A stretch of 64,000 nucleotides of DNA from IMG/VR virus record IMGVR_UViG_3300032118_003132, positions 1 through 64,000 of that record. The stretch is one strand, 5' to 3'. The notes below the pieces were generated by a model that searched no databases, had not been told where the DNA came from, and saw only the letters and a program-made list of their open reading frames with translations. Below are positions 24,715 through 33,493 of this stretch, piece by piece. A program made the translations under genes and the position numbers. How positions within the stretch are numbered: position 1 is the first letter of the stretch; every line of letters starts with the position of its first letter. The stretch is from a virus.

Positions 24715-25554
24715 ATGGAAATCGTATTTGTCCGTACTCGTTATCATTACGATAGTTATATTGATTTTTGGAAGTTAGTTGAGTTATCTGGTTTCCCCAC
24801 TTGTTACACCGATGAAGTGAATATTCATAAGAATGTGACTTATCTGGTCTCTCCCTATAATGGTGAATGGCGACCAATCATTGATGCCAAGAATACTTTC
24901 CGAAAAGCCAGACTATTCATGTTGAATCTGGAGCGACCAGGGGGCAGTGGATCGCTAGAGAAATACATCTCAGATAATAATGAGCACATACAACTCAGAT
25001 ACTTTGACAATATATTCGTTGTAGATAAGGAATTATCTAGGTTATCTGGGTTTCCCTATATGATGATAGGTGGACACGAAGGATTTGGTTCAATTGGAAA
25101 TCGTTTCAATAAGGTCTATGATATCATAACATTATCTTGTTATAGTCCAGCAAGAGCCTGGATGTTCGACAATTCTCAATATAAGTTGCATAGCCATCTA
25201 GGTGGGATGAAGATGGCTCCTAATGCTCCAATTGGAGACCTAAGGGATATCCTGTTGAAATCAAGTAAGGCTATACTAAATGTGCATCAGGACAATTTTA
25301 ATTTTATTGAGCCTCTGCGTTTTATTATTGCTATAATGTATGGTCTTCCTATCTTTACTGAGGAATGTGATATTAGTAATTATCCATCATGCCACAAGTT
25401 TAGTAAATTTAGTGAGTATTCACATATGATTAAGGATTTATTGGATAATGATTATAATCGATTATATGATGAAGCAATACAAGCCAGAGTCTTATTTACT
25501 ACTGAATATACATTTCGTAATATGATCTTGAGAGCTATTAATGGAAAAAATTAG
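24715..25554 (+). CDS. Glycosyltransferase-like protein (GT-B type)
   Basis: 279 residues. ILNVHQDNFNFIEPLRFIIAIMYGLPIFTEEC resembles the GT-B C-terminal nucleotide-sugar site (E-P-x-R-x-x-x-A-x-x-x-G-x-P), with a preceding Rossmann-like half. No strong ribosome-binding site is visible (AAGATTTAATTA before the ATG). It overlaps the next gene by 14 nt, suggesting one unit with two more transferases. Confidence 0.6.
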   Translation: MEIVFVRTRYHYDSYIDFWKLVELSGFPTCYTDEVNIHKNVTYLVSPYNGEWRPIIDAKNTFRKARLFMLNLERPGGSGSLEKYISDNNEHIQLRYFDNIFVVDKELSRLSGFPYMMIGGHEGFGSIGNRFNKVYDIITLSCYSPARAWMFDNSQYKLHSHLGGMKMAPNAPIGDLRDILLKSSKAILNVHQDNFNFIEPLRFIIAIMYGLPIFTEECDISNYPSCHKFSKFSEYSHMIKDLLDNDYNRLYDEAIQARVLFTTEYTFRNMILRAINGKN

Positions 25555-27250
25555 ACCGCTGATTTCTGTTGTATCTGGTACATATAATCGTCTGCCATAT
25601 TTACAACAGATGGTTAATTCTGTGCAAAGTTCGATATTTAATCTATTGTATGAAATAATAATCATCGATGGTGGTTCATCTGATGGTACTCAGTTATGGT
25701 GTGCTGAGCAATCTGATATTCGATTAATTTCGCATGGCAGATTGCTAGGTGCAGTAAAAGCCTTCAACGATGGTGCCTATGCAGCGATAGGGAAATACGT
25801 TGTCTTAGCGAATGATGACATAATATTTAATGATGAATCTTTGTTAGCTGCTTACTCGTTCATGGAGGACAATCCCACTATAGGTATCGGATGTTTTTAC
25901 CAGGATAGAAGTCAGAAACATTGGCATGTAGACAGAATGTCAGCAGTTAATCCAGATGGTAGCATGGGGTGGGTATATTATGGTCAAGTATGCATTGTGC
26001 CTCGTGAGTTGGGGAATGAGGTAGGGTGGTGGCAAACTTATTTGCGTACGTATGGCGGTGACAACGAGATGAGCTGCAATATTTTGGAGTTGGGTTATAA
26101 AGTGGAGCCAATACCATGTGCTTGCATTAATGACCTGGAACCTATGGATGAATTAAGAACAATTAATCAACAAAATCTGAAAAAGCATCCGGATTCTACT
26201 ATTTGGGGGATAAAGTGGACTAGGGATAAGAAGTTAGGTCCAAGGTTACCTGAAGTATGGAAATCCAGAGTATATACTAAGGAATTGCGTATATTATATG
26301 CTCCAATATATGAACAGGGTTATCAGGTTCAAAAGATACAAAAACGTGGTTTGAGAGTGGCTTTGGAGAGAGTGGCTTCAGTTGTGGAGATAGATTGGGT
26401 ATCTGCCTCTTTGGATTATGTTCATGATGTGGCATTATCATTTAAACCTAATATATTCTTATTGCAGATACATAATCCTGATAATATAGATGCTATAGAT
26501 GCAATTAGAAAAGAGTTTCCAGAATCCATATTGATAAATTGGAATGGTGATTATCATCCTGAGATGCTATTTAGTCAGAGATATATAGATTATTTGAAAT
26601 CATTTGATCTTACAGGATTGGTTACAACATCAGTCAATGATATCTATGACAAACAAAGAATTAATCATTTTTATTGGCAGATAGGTTATGAGGATTCTGA
26701 TGCTACTCCAGATTTTCATACACCTGAGCATGATGTATTATTTTTAGGAAACTCATATACATTAGAGCGGAATACTTTTGGCAGATTTCTTCGAGGATTA
26801 CCATATAATGTTGGATTATATGGTAATTGGGCACAAGAATTGAAACCTAATGGTAATACTCTATATAATTTCGATGAGGGAGCAAAGTTATATAGAGCAT
26901 GTAAGATAGCAGTTAGTGATAGTCAATGGCCACAAGCCACAGGGTTTGTATCTAATAGATTGTTTCAGGCTATGGCTGCTGGAGCTTTTATGTTGCAGCA
27001 ACATTTTGATGGTATGGGGGAATTGTTAGGACTTGAAGATGGTGTTCATTTGGTAACTTGGAAATCTTTGTCGGAGTTATATGATAAGATAAAATATTAT
27101 TTAGATAATTCAGGAAAGAGAACTCATATAGCTAAGACAGGACATAAATATATATTGGAACATCATTCATTTGATTCTAGGGTTAAGGAATTGTTATATG
27201 AACTTAAGCAACGTGGTCGTGATTATACCAGTGTATATAACCACCGATGA
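25541..27250 (+). CDS. Two-domain glycosyltransferase (GT2 + CgeB-like GT-B)
   Basis: 569 residues. N-terminal GT2: SVVSGTYNRLPYLQQMVNSV, IIIDGGSSDGT and VLANDDIIF (D-D metal site). C-terminal half from ~245: LRILYAPIYEQGYQVQKIQ, INWNGDYHPEML, DVLFLGNSYTLERN, and SNRLFQAMAAGAFMLQQH, the pattern of spore-coat CgeB-type transferases. The fusion may add two sugars in turn. Long overlap (53 nt) with the next gene. Confidence 0.75.
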   Translation: MEKIRPLISVVSGTYNRLPYLQQMVNSVQSSIFNLLYEIIIIDGGSSDGTQLWCAEQSDIRLISHGRLLGAVKAFNDGAYAAIGKYVVLANDDIIFNDESLLAAYSFMEDNPTIGIGCFYQDRSQKHWHVDRMSAVNPDGSMGWVYYGQVCIVPRELGNEVGWWQTYLRTYGGDNEMSCNILELGYKVEPIPCACINDLEPMDELRTINQQNLKKHPDSTIWGIKWTRDKKLGPRLPEVWKSRVYTKELRILYAPIYEQGYQVQKIQKRGLRVALERVASVVEIDWVSASLDYVHDVALSFKPNIFLLQIHNPDNIDAIDAIRKEFPESILINWNGDYHPEMLFSQRYIDYLKSFDLTGLVTTSVNDIYDKQRINHFYWQIGYEDSDATPDFHTPEHDVLFLGNSYTLERNTFGRFLRGLPYNVGLYGNWAQELKPNGNTLYNFDEGAKLYRACKIAVSDSQWPQATGFVSNRLFQAMAAGAFMLQQHFDGMGELLGLEDGVHLVTWKSLSELYDKIKYYLDNSGKRTHIAKTGHKYILEHHSFDSRVKELLYELKQRGRDYTSVYNHR

Positions 27251-28502
27251 GCAACTTGAGTGGTTTGATGAGTGCCTAAAAAGCGTTGTTGGACAGGGTT
27301 GTAAAGTCTCTATTCACGATGATGGTTCGAAGGTTGACATTACCAAGATAATAAGTAAATATTATAAGAAGACTACTGCAATATTCTCTCGCTCAGAGAC
27401 CAATGTTGGAGTATCCCATGCGAGAAATGAGGCAGTCAGGAATGCTCCGGATAATAGTCTGATATTTCCTCTAGATTGTGATGATACACTCAAAGAGGGA
27501 ACAATTAGCAAGTTAGTTAATTCTTGGAATGGTGTACCGTTATATCCGGATGTGGCAAAATTTGGAGATGAGAATGTAGAACATTACGTTTTGATGGAGT
27601 TTGATTGTTCTCACCTTTGCAATTTTGTGGGTTATACATCTGTTAATGTTCTACATTCTAAAGAGCAATGGAAAGCTCTTGGAGGTTGGAATGAGGAGTT
27701 GGATTTCTATGAAGATGGAGAATATAATGCGAGATTGTTTGGGACTTATCGAGCAAAAAGATTTCCTGAACCTCTTGTAAATTATAGAATTCATCATGGA
27801 CAGCGCACCAAACTGTACAGTGGTGTTTCTAAGAAGTATGCAGATAAGATTTTGAGTTATATTAGGAGGTTAGACATGGCAGGTTGTCCTGGTGGTTGTG
27901 GTGGTAAAAAAAGAAATGGTGGTTCTGGAATAACAAGGACCTCTAACAGTAAAGTTCAAATAACAGGTCAAAGAGGAGAGAATATTATGGTAGATAACGC
28001 AAATTTGCCTTTGGAGTTCGAGGGTAAGGTGCTTGCTAGATATGTTGGTGGTAAAGGAAAAGGCAAACATTATTATCAGGGTTTGGGTTCAAAGACATAT
28101 TACCGAAATGTACAGTATGGGGTATTGATATATGCTGATCCTCGTGATGTTTCCGAGGAAGAGGGTAATCCTTCTAAGTTGATAAAGGTTAAACACACTG
28201 TTATACCGTCTAGATCTGTTCCGATCGCTGCTCCTGCTTCAATTAAGAAACCTGAACCAATAGAATTGGAAAGATCTATTGTCGAGGAGGAAATTACTAG
28301 GATTCCTAAGGTTGAGGTTGAGAAAGCACCTGTTACTGAGGAAGTAGAAGTCGATTTTGATGACATTTCCAAGATGTCTCTTAAGGACTTGAAGGGTGTA
28401 GAGATAACTTGTGAGGATGCCAAGGAATTGCTTGCCATTGAGGAAAAAGGCTCTAATAGACCCTCCGTTATCCGATATCTGAAGAGTTTATGTTCAGAAT
28501 AG
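27198..28502 (+). CDS. GT2 glycosyltransferase fused in frame to a small virion-type protein
   Basis: 434 residues from the ATG at 27198 (AAGGA upstream); an earlier in-frame start lies at 27171. Residues ~1-215 are a GT2 domain (VVVIIPVYITTDEQLEW, SIHDDGS, IFPLDCDDTL with D-x-D-D, and WNEELDFYEDGEYNARLF). Residues from ~227 on (MAGCPGGCGGKKR) form a different module: Cys/Gly-rich head, a beta domain (VLARYVGGKGKGKHYYQG), an acidic linker and a C-terminal helix. The second module has its own strong ribosome-binding site, so two products from one frame are likely. Confidence 0.65.
   Translation: MNLSNVVVIIPVYITTDEQLEWFDECLKSVVGQGCKVSIHDDGSKVDITKIISKYYKKTTAIFSRSETNVGVSHARNEAVRNAPDNSLIFPLDCDDTLKEGTISKLVNSWNGVPLYPDVAKFGDENVEHYVLMEFDCSHLCNFVGYTSVNVLHSKEQWKALGGWNEELDFYEDGEYNARLFGTYRAKRFPEPLVNYRIHHGQRTKLYSGVSKKYADKILSYIRRLDMAGCPGGCGGKKRNGGSGITRTSNSKVQITGQRGENIMVDNANLPLEFEGKVLARYVGGKGKGKHYYQGLGSKTYYRNVQYGVLIYADPRDVSEEEGNPSKLIKVKHTVIPSRSVPIAAPASIKKPEPIELERSIVEEEITRIPKVEVEKAPVTEEVEVDFDDISKMSLKDLKGVEITCEDAKELLAIEEKGSNRPSVIRYLKSLCSE
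27876..28502 (+). CDS. Internal in-frame gene product (Cys/Gly-rich virion-type protein)
   Basis: 208 residues starting at an ATG preceded by TTAGGAGG at 27860-27867 (8-nt spacing), one of the best ribosome-binding sites in the area. The N-terminus MAGCPGGCGGKKRNGG resembles small C-x-x-C-x-G-G proteins encoded near capsid genes in other phages. The C-terminal part (DISKMSLKDLKGVEITCEDAKELLA) is a SAP-like or HeH-like helical segment. It probably was an independent gene that lost the stop of its upstream neighbour. Confidence 0.5.
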   Translation: MAGCPGGCGGKKRNGGSGITRTSNSKVQITGQRGENIMVDNANLPLEFEGKVLARYVGGKGKGKHYYQGLGSKTYYRNVQYGVLIYADPRDVSEEEGNPSKLIKVKHTVIPSRSVPIAAPASIKKPEPIELERSIVEEEITRIPKVEVEKAPVTEEVEVDFDDISKMSLKDLKGVEITCEDAKELLAIEEKGSNRPSVIRYLKSLCSE

Positions 28503-28822
28503 AAGATTTTATAGTACTATCATTAGTAGTATTTACCTTAACAGTGTTGTTTAAGGATACTGAGGGTCCATTTCACATCTTTGAGAAGGCAAGGAATTTT
28601 CTGGTAGGTTCTGAGGGACATGAGAGAAAATTCTTTGTAGAATTGTTAGCCTGTCCATGGTGTGTAGGAACTTGGATGTCATTACTAGTGACATTGCTAT
28701 ATTGGTTGGTGAGTAAATGTACATTTCCAATATTTTTAGCATATTGTATAGCAGCCATAGGTGTAACAGGACTCTTATATGCTATGTTGTATTCATTCGT
28801 GAGTGATGGAGGAGAAAAATGA
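28490..28822 (+). CDS. DUF1360 family membrane protein
   Basis: 110 residues. LLACPWCVGTWMSLLVTLLYW is the DUF1360 signature (C-P-W-C-V-G-x-W) within the middle of three membrane spans (~8-22, ~52-72, ~77-100). Function unknown, although common in phages. Overlaps the previous stop by 13 nt. Confidence 0.8.
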   Translation: MFRIEDFIVLSLVVFTLTVLFKDTEGPFHIFEKARNFLVGSEGHERKFFVELLACPWCVGTWMSLLVTLLYWLVSKCTFPIFLAYCIAAIGVTGLLYAMLYSFVSDGGEK

Positions 28823-28959
28823 GGAATTTAGTGTGGAATATTCGAGTTAGGTTGGGAGATTGGTGGCGAGTGATGTATCGGAAGATACGACCTGCCAAAA
28901 AGCATTATGTTTTGGAAATTCATGATTCAAGTCTAAAGATAGGAGATGACGATGGCTAA
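28819..28959 (+). CDS. Small basic hypothetical protein
   Basis: 46 residues, ATGA overlap with the upstream stop and GGAGGAG just before. Basic and tryptophan-rich N-terminus (NLVWNIRVRLGDWWRVMYRKIRP). It overlaps the next start. No family recognised. Confidence 0.5.
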   Translation: MRNLVWNIRVRLGDWWRVMYRKIRPAKKHYVLEIHDSSLKIGDDDG

Positions 28960-29320
28960 AAGTGCACATTCAGATGTTTTGGATGGGTGTGGTGGAGTTG
29001 TCAAGAGTAACTGTAACTTGATGATTGCCTGTTCACAAGAGCCGACTACCAGGACTGAGGCAGTTACGACTTATGCCTTGGCTGATGTGGCAATGGCTTC
29101 AGGTGACTTTACTCCAGCAGTAGATGGTACAGGAAGAAAGCTCACAGTTGGTGCTAAAAGTGCTGTTCCGATTGATGTAACTGGATCGGCAACACATATT
29201 GCTTTTGTTGATGCAACTAGATTATTGTATGTGACCTTATGTACTAGCCAATTGCTGACCTTGGGTGGGACGGTAGACCTTCCCTCACATAATATCTGTA
29301 AAATACCCCAACCGACATAA
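28952..29320 (+). CDS. Conserved virion-associated protein
   Basis: 122 residues from the second ATG (28952), which has correct spacing to TAGGAG; the first ATG at 28946 is too close. HSDVLDGCGGVVKSNCNLMIACSQEP, TYALADVAM, FTPAVDGTGRKLTVGAKSAVP and LLYVTLCTSQLLTLGGTV follow a pattern common to small phage structural proteins that precede fibre genes. Probably a head decoration or neck component; exact role unknown. Confidence 0.65.
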   Translation: MAKSAHSDVLDGCGGVVKSNCNLMIACSQEPTTRTEAVTTYALADVAMASGDFTPAVDGTGRKLTVGAKSAVPIDVTGSATHIAFVDATRLLYVTLCTSQLLTLGGTVDLPSHNICKIPQPT

Positions 29321-29332
29321 TAGTATGTTGGT

Positions 29333-30847
29333 ATGACGACTATACTGTATCTGCCGATATCAGGTGCACCGCCACTTGCGTCATTAGCGGTTAATTCGAA
29401 CTGGGAATATTCAAACAACCTAGTTCGTCTGCCGTGCTTTACTACAAAACAGAATAGTGCTCTTACAACTTATACTTATCAGCCACCTACGGCATCGGGA
29501 ACTTATCAATGGGTATGGCGACAATGGCAGAGTGATATTCTCAAGGCTGCTTATAACTGGACTACTTCTGATACAGTCTCTATGGTTATCGGTAAGTGCG
29601 GAGAGACCTCAAATAGTGGCGATGCACATTTAGCTTATATCATTAGGGTAGTAAGTGGAGATGGTTCAGTTATTCGAGGTGTCATTGGTCTATTTCACGC
29701 TACTAGCACAGAATTTCCACTCATAGGAACTGCACCTGCTACCCGTATCCATAATGCCAGGGTAGATGGAGCAACAACTTTTTCTAGTCAAATTGGGGAT
29801 AGAATAATTATTGAAATTGGTCTGCATCTGGTAACTCCTGCTATTGAGAATATGCAGATGCGGTTTGGTGACCCAAATGCGGTTGCCGACTTTGCACTTA
29901 CTGCCGGACTTACCACCGACCTTGACCCATGGGTTCGACTTTCTCAAACAGTCGAATTTGGCAATCCTCCCCTGGCGATTCAAGATGCTGCTAGTGCTCA
30001 TACGGCTGATAGTCTGGCACTAATTCAACATAACATCTTGGCAATACAGGATGCCTCTAATGCTCATACATCTGAAAATATTGCTCTGGCGCAGCATAAT
30101 ATTCTCTCAATTGCAGATAGTATTCATGGACATACAGCCGAGAATATTACACTAACGGTGCATGAGGCAAATACTCAATTGGTTATTCAGGATGCTTCTC
30201 ATGGACATATCTCTGAATCTATAACTTTAATTCAACATAACATTCTTGCAATTCAAGATGGTACTCACATTCATACTACTGAAAGTCCTGCATTAATACA
30301 ACATAATGTTTTATCAATTATGAATGCTGCGCATGGGCACACTACAGATAATATCAGTTTGACTCAGCATAATATTCTCTCGATTGCATATGCATCACAT
30401 GCTCACATTGCTGATAGCCTGAATCTGGTACAACATAATATTCTATCAATCTCTGATGCCTCTAATGGACATTATGCAGATAATCTTGAATTAATACAAC
30501 ATAATATATTGGCTGTACAGAATGCTAATCATGGGCATATATCAGAAAATGTTAGTTTAACACAACATAATATTCTATCAATTGCCGATGGTTCTCATGA
30601 GCATACTGCTGGAAATCTTATCTTAACTCAGCATAATGTCTTATCAATTGCTGATGCTTCCAGTGGGCACATGGCTGATAATATAACTCTTATTTACCAT
30701 TCACCAGGTGCAGTGGTATTGATAATTGCAGATGCTACTCATGGACATATGGCAGATACTGTCATTTTGGTGCAACATATTCATCCTATAAATCCTGAGG
30801 TGTTTATTAGAGTGTTTGATCCTATAATCAAAGGAATCTTTAATTAA
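29333..30847 (+). CDS. Fibre-like virion protein with twelve 22-residue H-x-H repeats
   Basis: 504 residues. The N-terminal ~210 residues are a beta-sandwich-like head (WEYSNNLVRLPCFT, WVWRQWQSDI). From residue ~214 come about 12 tandem 22-residue units of the form L-[AS]-I-x-D-A-[ST]-x-G-H-x-[AS]-[DE]-[NS]-x-x-L-x-Q-H-N-[IV]. Each carries a H-x-H plus a Q-H pair. Histidines at fixed spacing in a repetitive trimeric fibre can line up to bind metal, as H-x-H motifs do in T4 gp37. Likely a long thin fibre or decoration rod. Confidence 0.7.
   Translation: MTTILYLPISGAPPLASLAVNSNWEYSNNLVRLPCFTTKQNSALTTYTYQPPTASGTYQWVWRQWQSDILKAAYNWTTSDTVSMVIGKCGETSNSGDAHLAYIIRVVSGDGSVIRGVIGLFHATSTEFPLIGTAPATRIHNARVDGATTFSSQIGDRIIIEIGLHLVTPAIENMQMRFGDPNAVADFALTAGLTTDLDPWVRLSQTVEFGNPPLAIQDAASAHTADSLALIQHNILAIQDASNAHTSENIALAQHNILSIADSIHGHTAENITLTVHEANTQLVIQDASHGHISESITLIQHNILAIQDGTHIHTTESPALIQHNVLSIMNAAHGHTTDNISLTQHNILSIAYASHAHIADSLNLVQHNILSISDASNGHYADNLELIQHNILAVQNANHGHISENVSLTQHNILSIADGSHEHTAGNLILTQHNVLSIADASSGHMADNITLIYHSPGAVVLIIADATHGHMADTVILVQHIHPINPEVFIRVFDPIIKGIFN
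29972..30784 (+). repeat. Twelve ~66-bp coding repeats
   Basis: DNA coding the 22-residue units of the fibre-like protein. Units 3 and 11 carry small insertions (HEANTQ; HSPGAVV). Nucleotide identity between units is moderate while residue spacing is strict, so selection acts on the protein. Confidence 0.75.
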
Positions 30848-30883
30848 TAATAATGTATATCATATATAGGAGTAATTTACCTC

Positions 30884-31501
30884 ATGACAAAATGGCTTGA
30901 AACTGATACAAATATAGATATCGATATTTCAACAATGACTATAATTGGATCTTATATTGCTGATGAAGACAGTATGATTATAGCACAGATATTTGCTTCT
31001 CAGGTGGCTGGGGCAGGTAATTATATATTCCACGCAGGATTGCAAATTGGTGGTATTGGATTGAATTATGCTATGATTCCAAAGACAACTGCTGCTGCCG
31101 ATGTTGGAGAAACTGCCATTGGAGCACAATCCTCCTTGATAGCCATGCGTAATGGAGATATATTGACCATTTACATTGAAGGTTTGCCAGGAGATAATAC
31201 TACACCAGATACAATTGTCCGATTCTTCAAACTTGCTAATTTATTTCCAGCAGGAGCAATTCCATTTACTTATATAGTTACAGATGATATAACTCATTTG
31301 CCAATTGATGGTGTTGATGTATGGTTTAGTACAGATAATCCTGCAATCAATATTGTTTGGAAAGGTAATACGGATACTTTCGGTGTGGCTCGTGACGTAT
31401 ATGGAAATCTCCCTAATCTTGATGTAGGAGTTTATTTCGTCTGGCGACAAAAAACAAATTATTTATTTATTGATCCCGATACGGAGGTAATATCACCATG
31501 A
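30884..31501 (+). CDS. Putative virion protein with Ig-like/carboxypeptidase-regulatory-type domain
   Basis: 205 residues, TAGGAG upstream. The C-terminal ~80 residues (FTYIVTDDITHLPIDGVDVWFSTD, GNTDTFGVARDVYGNLPNLDVGVYFVWRQ) show the pattern of a carboxypeptidase-regulatory-like beta-sandwich, often used as an adhesion module on phage virions. The N-terminal half is a separate beta domain. Overlaps the next gene by 4 nt. Confidence 0.6.
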   Translation: MTKWLETDTNIDIDISTMTIIGSYIADEDSMIIAQIFASQVAGAGNYIFHAGLQIGGIGLNYAMIPKTTAAADVGETAIGAQSSLIAMRNGDILTIYIEGLPGDNTTPDTIVRFFKLANLFPAGAIPFTYIVTDDITHLPIDGVDVWFSTDNPAINIVWKGNTDTFGVARDVYGNLPNLDVGVYFVWRQKTNYLFIDPDTEVISP

Positions 31502-32595
31502 GTCCTACGAGCGGTAGTGGTACAGGTATGCATATTTCCGGCACTCTGGGTATTGGTGGTGGAACTTGTGATATAAACATACTTAATGGAGTCCAATTAG
31601 GACTTACATTGGATCGTTACCAGGAGTTGATGCGATTGCCTCCTGCTGCCTTTAATGGTCTAAATAAGCCGGATGAGGTAGGATGTTATGACTGTGCTGC
31701 TATATGGAAGCAGACCGATAGGGATGGTATGGCTATCGTAATAGCAGAGGCAGAGGAAATGCGTGAGCGGGAATTGAGTTATCATGTGGCTCCTAAATGG
31801 GAGATAGAGGAGCAGGATTTTACATATAGTGGTATGTATTTCTTACGCATGAAACATCTAATAAAGATTGGCACATATGTCTCTTCTGATATTTCCATTT
31901 GCGAACCTGTGGTTCTTACCACATTGCATGGTGGATTGCAAGACCCTGTTATATTAACAGTGGTAACAACAGTAATAGATCCGGATGAGATATGTGTATT
32001 CCACCCAGATACAGATATTATGATTTATCCATCTAAGATTACAATAAGTGGTGGGATTGCTACGATTTGTATTCCCAGACCAAGATTGCGATTGCTAAGT
32101 GTGGATACTAATTGTGATCCTCCTCCGGATTACGATGACGACGATAATTTCGAGACTTGTGTTGATATAAAGCGTTGTTATATTGATGAGACGGATGGGG
32201 TGGTTATTGTTTGTAGACATCACTGTAGTTGTGATACCACAACTGTGACAGATACTTGCTCTTATATAAGAGACTACCGTTTGTCGGTAATAAATGTGGT
32301 TCCAACCTCATGTTTAGCATTATGTTGCCATCCAAGTAAGACTATTATTCCGTACTTATCAGGTATACAATCCTCGATTTATACAGAGATGATGACTGCA
32401 TCACTGGCTCATTCTCTATTAAAGGATATAATTCCTGGAATGGTAAACTTATGTGATTGTTGGAAGACAGATATGGAAGTCAGTGATAATGCAGACTATA
32501 ATCCATATGGCATATCAAATGGAGCTGTTAAGGCATGGCTGGCTGATAGTCGCGCGAAATGTGGACAGGGCGGTAAGTTTCCAAGAGTTAGATAG
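31498..32595 (+). CDS. Cysteine-rich structural protein, probably head-tail connection
   Basis: 365 residues with GGAGGTAA upstream. LDRYQELMRLPPAAFNGLN near residue 40 resembles the start of phage connector proteins. Many cysteines in pairs (CYDCAA, CRHHCSCD, CLALCCH, CDCW) suggest metal binding or a stabilised fold. Precedes the end of the head module. Family not certain. Confidence 0.55.
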   Translation: MSPTSGSGTGMHISGTLGIGGGTCDINILNGVQLGLTLDRYQELMRLPPAAFNGLNKPDEVGCYDCAAIWKQTDRDGMAIVIAEAEEMRERELSYHVAPKWEIEEQDFTYSGMYFLRMKHLIKIGTYVSSDISICEPVVLTTLHGGLQDPVILTVVTTVIDPDEICVFHPDTDIMIYPSKITISGGIATICIPRPRLRLLSVDTNCDPPPDYDDDDNFETCVDIKRCYIDETDGVVIVCRHHCSCDTTTVTDTCSYIRDYRLSVINVVPTSCLALCCHPSKTIIPYLSGIQSSIYTEMMTASLAHSLLKDIIPGMVNLCDCWKTDMEVSDNADYNPYGISNGAVKAWLADSRAKCGQGGKFPRVR

Positions 32596-32597
32596 AT

Positions 32598-33332
32598 ATG
32601 ATATCTGGCGTATATTGTATTAAGAATGTGATAAGTAATAAAATGTATATTGGTTCTTCTTGTAATGTAGAAGATAGAATCTATATGCATTTTTATGATT
32701 TAGAGAATGGAAATCATTTTAATCATCATTTGCAAAGTGCATATAATAAATATGGTGATGATACTTTCATAACCATATTATTGAAGACCTGTAAAAGGAA
32801 GAATTTATTTTATTGGGAACAAGCATTCATAGATGATTATAATCCATCTTATAATATACGGAAAATAGTTGAAGGTCCAGGAAAGAATTCAGAAGAATCT
32901 AGACACAAAATGTCCTTGGCATTGAAATTGCGCAAAGAACGTCTTGGATATACGCATTCTCCAGAAACCAAAAGAAAGATATCTGAAACTTTGAAGGGTC
33001 GTATTTCTCAAATGAAAGGGAAGAAAATGTCTAAAGAATCTAGACATAGAATGTCTCTTTCTAAGATAGGTAAACCCCCACCAAATAAAGGTAAGAAGAT
33101 GTCTAAAGAATTTAGAGATAAAATATCGAAAGCTGGGATTGGTAGAATTCCATGGAATAAAGGTAAGAAAATGTCCGAAGAATTTAGGAAAAATGTATCA
33201 GAAGGTCATAAAGGTCATGTTCCTTGGAATAAAGGTAAAGTAGGATATAAAATATGTAAAATATCCGAAGAAACTAAGAAGAAAATATCTAGGACATTGA
33301 GATATAGATATAGTATGATGCATTCAAATTAG
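32598..33332 (+). CDS. GIY-YIG homing endonuclease with NUMOD3 repeats (second copy)
   Basis: 244 residues. GIY-YIG core: GVYCIKN, MYIGSS, R in EDRIYMH, YNKYGDDTF, catalytic E in YWEQAFIDDY. The C-terminus carries five or six NUMOD3-type repeats (SEESRHKMSLALK, SPETKRKISETLKG, SKESRHRMSLSKIG, SKEFRDKISKAGIG and more) with NKGKKMS spacers. It sits between the head module and the helicase gene and is more AT-rich than neighbours. Paralogue of the genes at 14640 and 40851. Confidence 0.9.
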   Translation: MISGVYCIKNVISNKMYIGSSCNVEDRIYMHFYDLENGNHFNHHLQSAYNKYGDDTFITILLKTCKRKNLFYWEQAFIDDYNPSYNIRKIVEGPGKNSEESRHKMSLALKLRKERLGYTHSPETKRKISETLKGRISQMKGKKMSKESRHRMSLSKIGKPPPNKGKKMSKEFRDKISKAGIGRIPWNKGKKMSEEFRKNVSEGHKGHVPWNKGKVGYKICKISEETKKKISRTLRYRYSMMHSN

Positions 33333-33345
33333 AGTAACGAATATG

Positions 33346-33360
33346 ACAAGTTTAGTATTA
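33346..33360 (+). promoter_or_regulatory. Recurrent ACAAGTTTAGTATTA element, copy 6
   Basis: Lies directly before the structured segment at 33361-33483, not before a start codon, as would be expected if it is a promoter whose transcript begins with that RNA. Confidence 0.55.
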
Positions 33361-33483
33361 CAGAGCAATCGAATTCCTTTTCTGTAGATCAGAAATCCCC
33401 TCCTTAGTCCGATTGCTCACGATCCTTTGGTGTGTCCCCTGAGTTTCTGAAGTCGCTAAGCGTCCCTCAGGACTCAGGGGACA
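33361..33483 (+). ncRNA. Structured RNA element, two hairpin domains, with anti-Shine-Dalgarno-like stretch
   Basis: Domain 1: GAGCAATCG (33363-33371) pairs with CGATTGCTC (33410-33418), enclosing hairpin TTTCTG/CAGAAA (33379-33395) and an unpaired CCTCCTTA (33399-33406), which equals the anti-Shine-Dalgarno core of 16S rRNA. Domain 2: TGTCCCCTGAGT (33433-33444) pairs over 12 bp with ACTCAGGGGACA (33472-33483), enclosing CTGA/TCAG and CGC-TAA-GCG. No open frame fits. It could be a 5' leader controlling the helicase gene 10 nt downstream or a separate small RNA. Confidence 0.65.
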
Positions 33484-33493
33484 TAGGCTCAAA

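Noticed and set aside
29972-30784. CRISPR-like or minisatellite DNA repeat
   Set aside because: The repeats are coding, keep frame, and the protein spacing is more conserved than the DNA.
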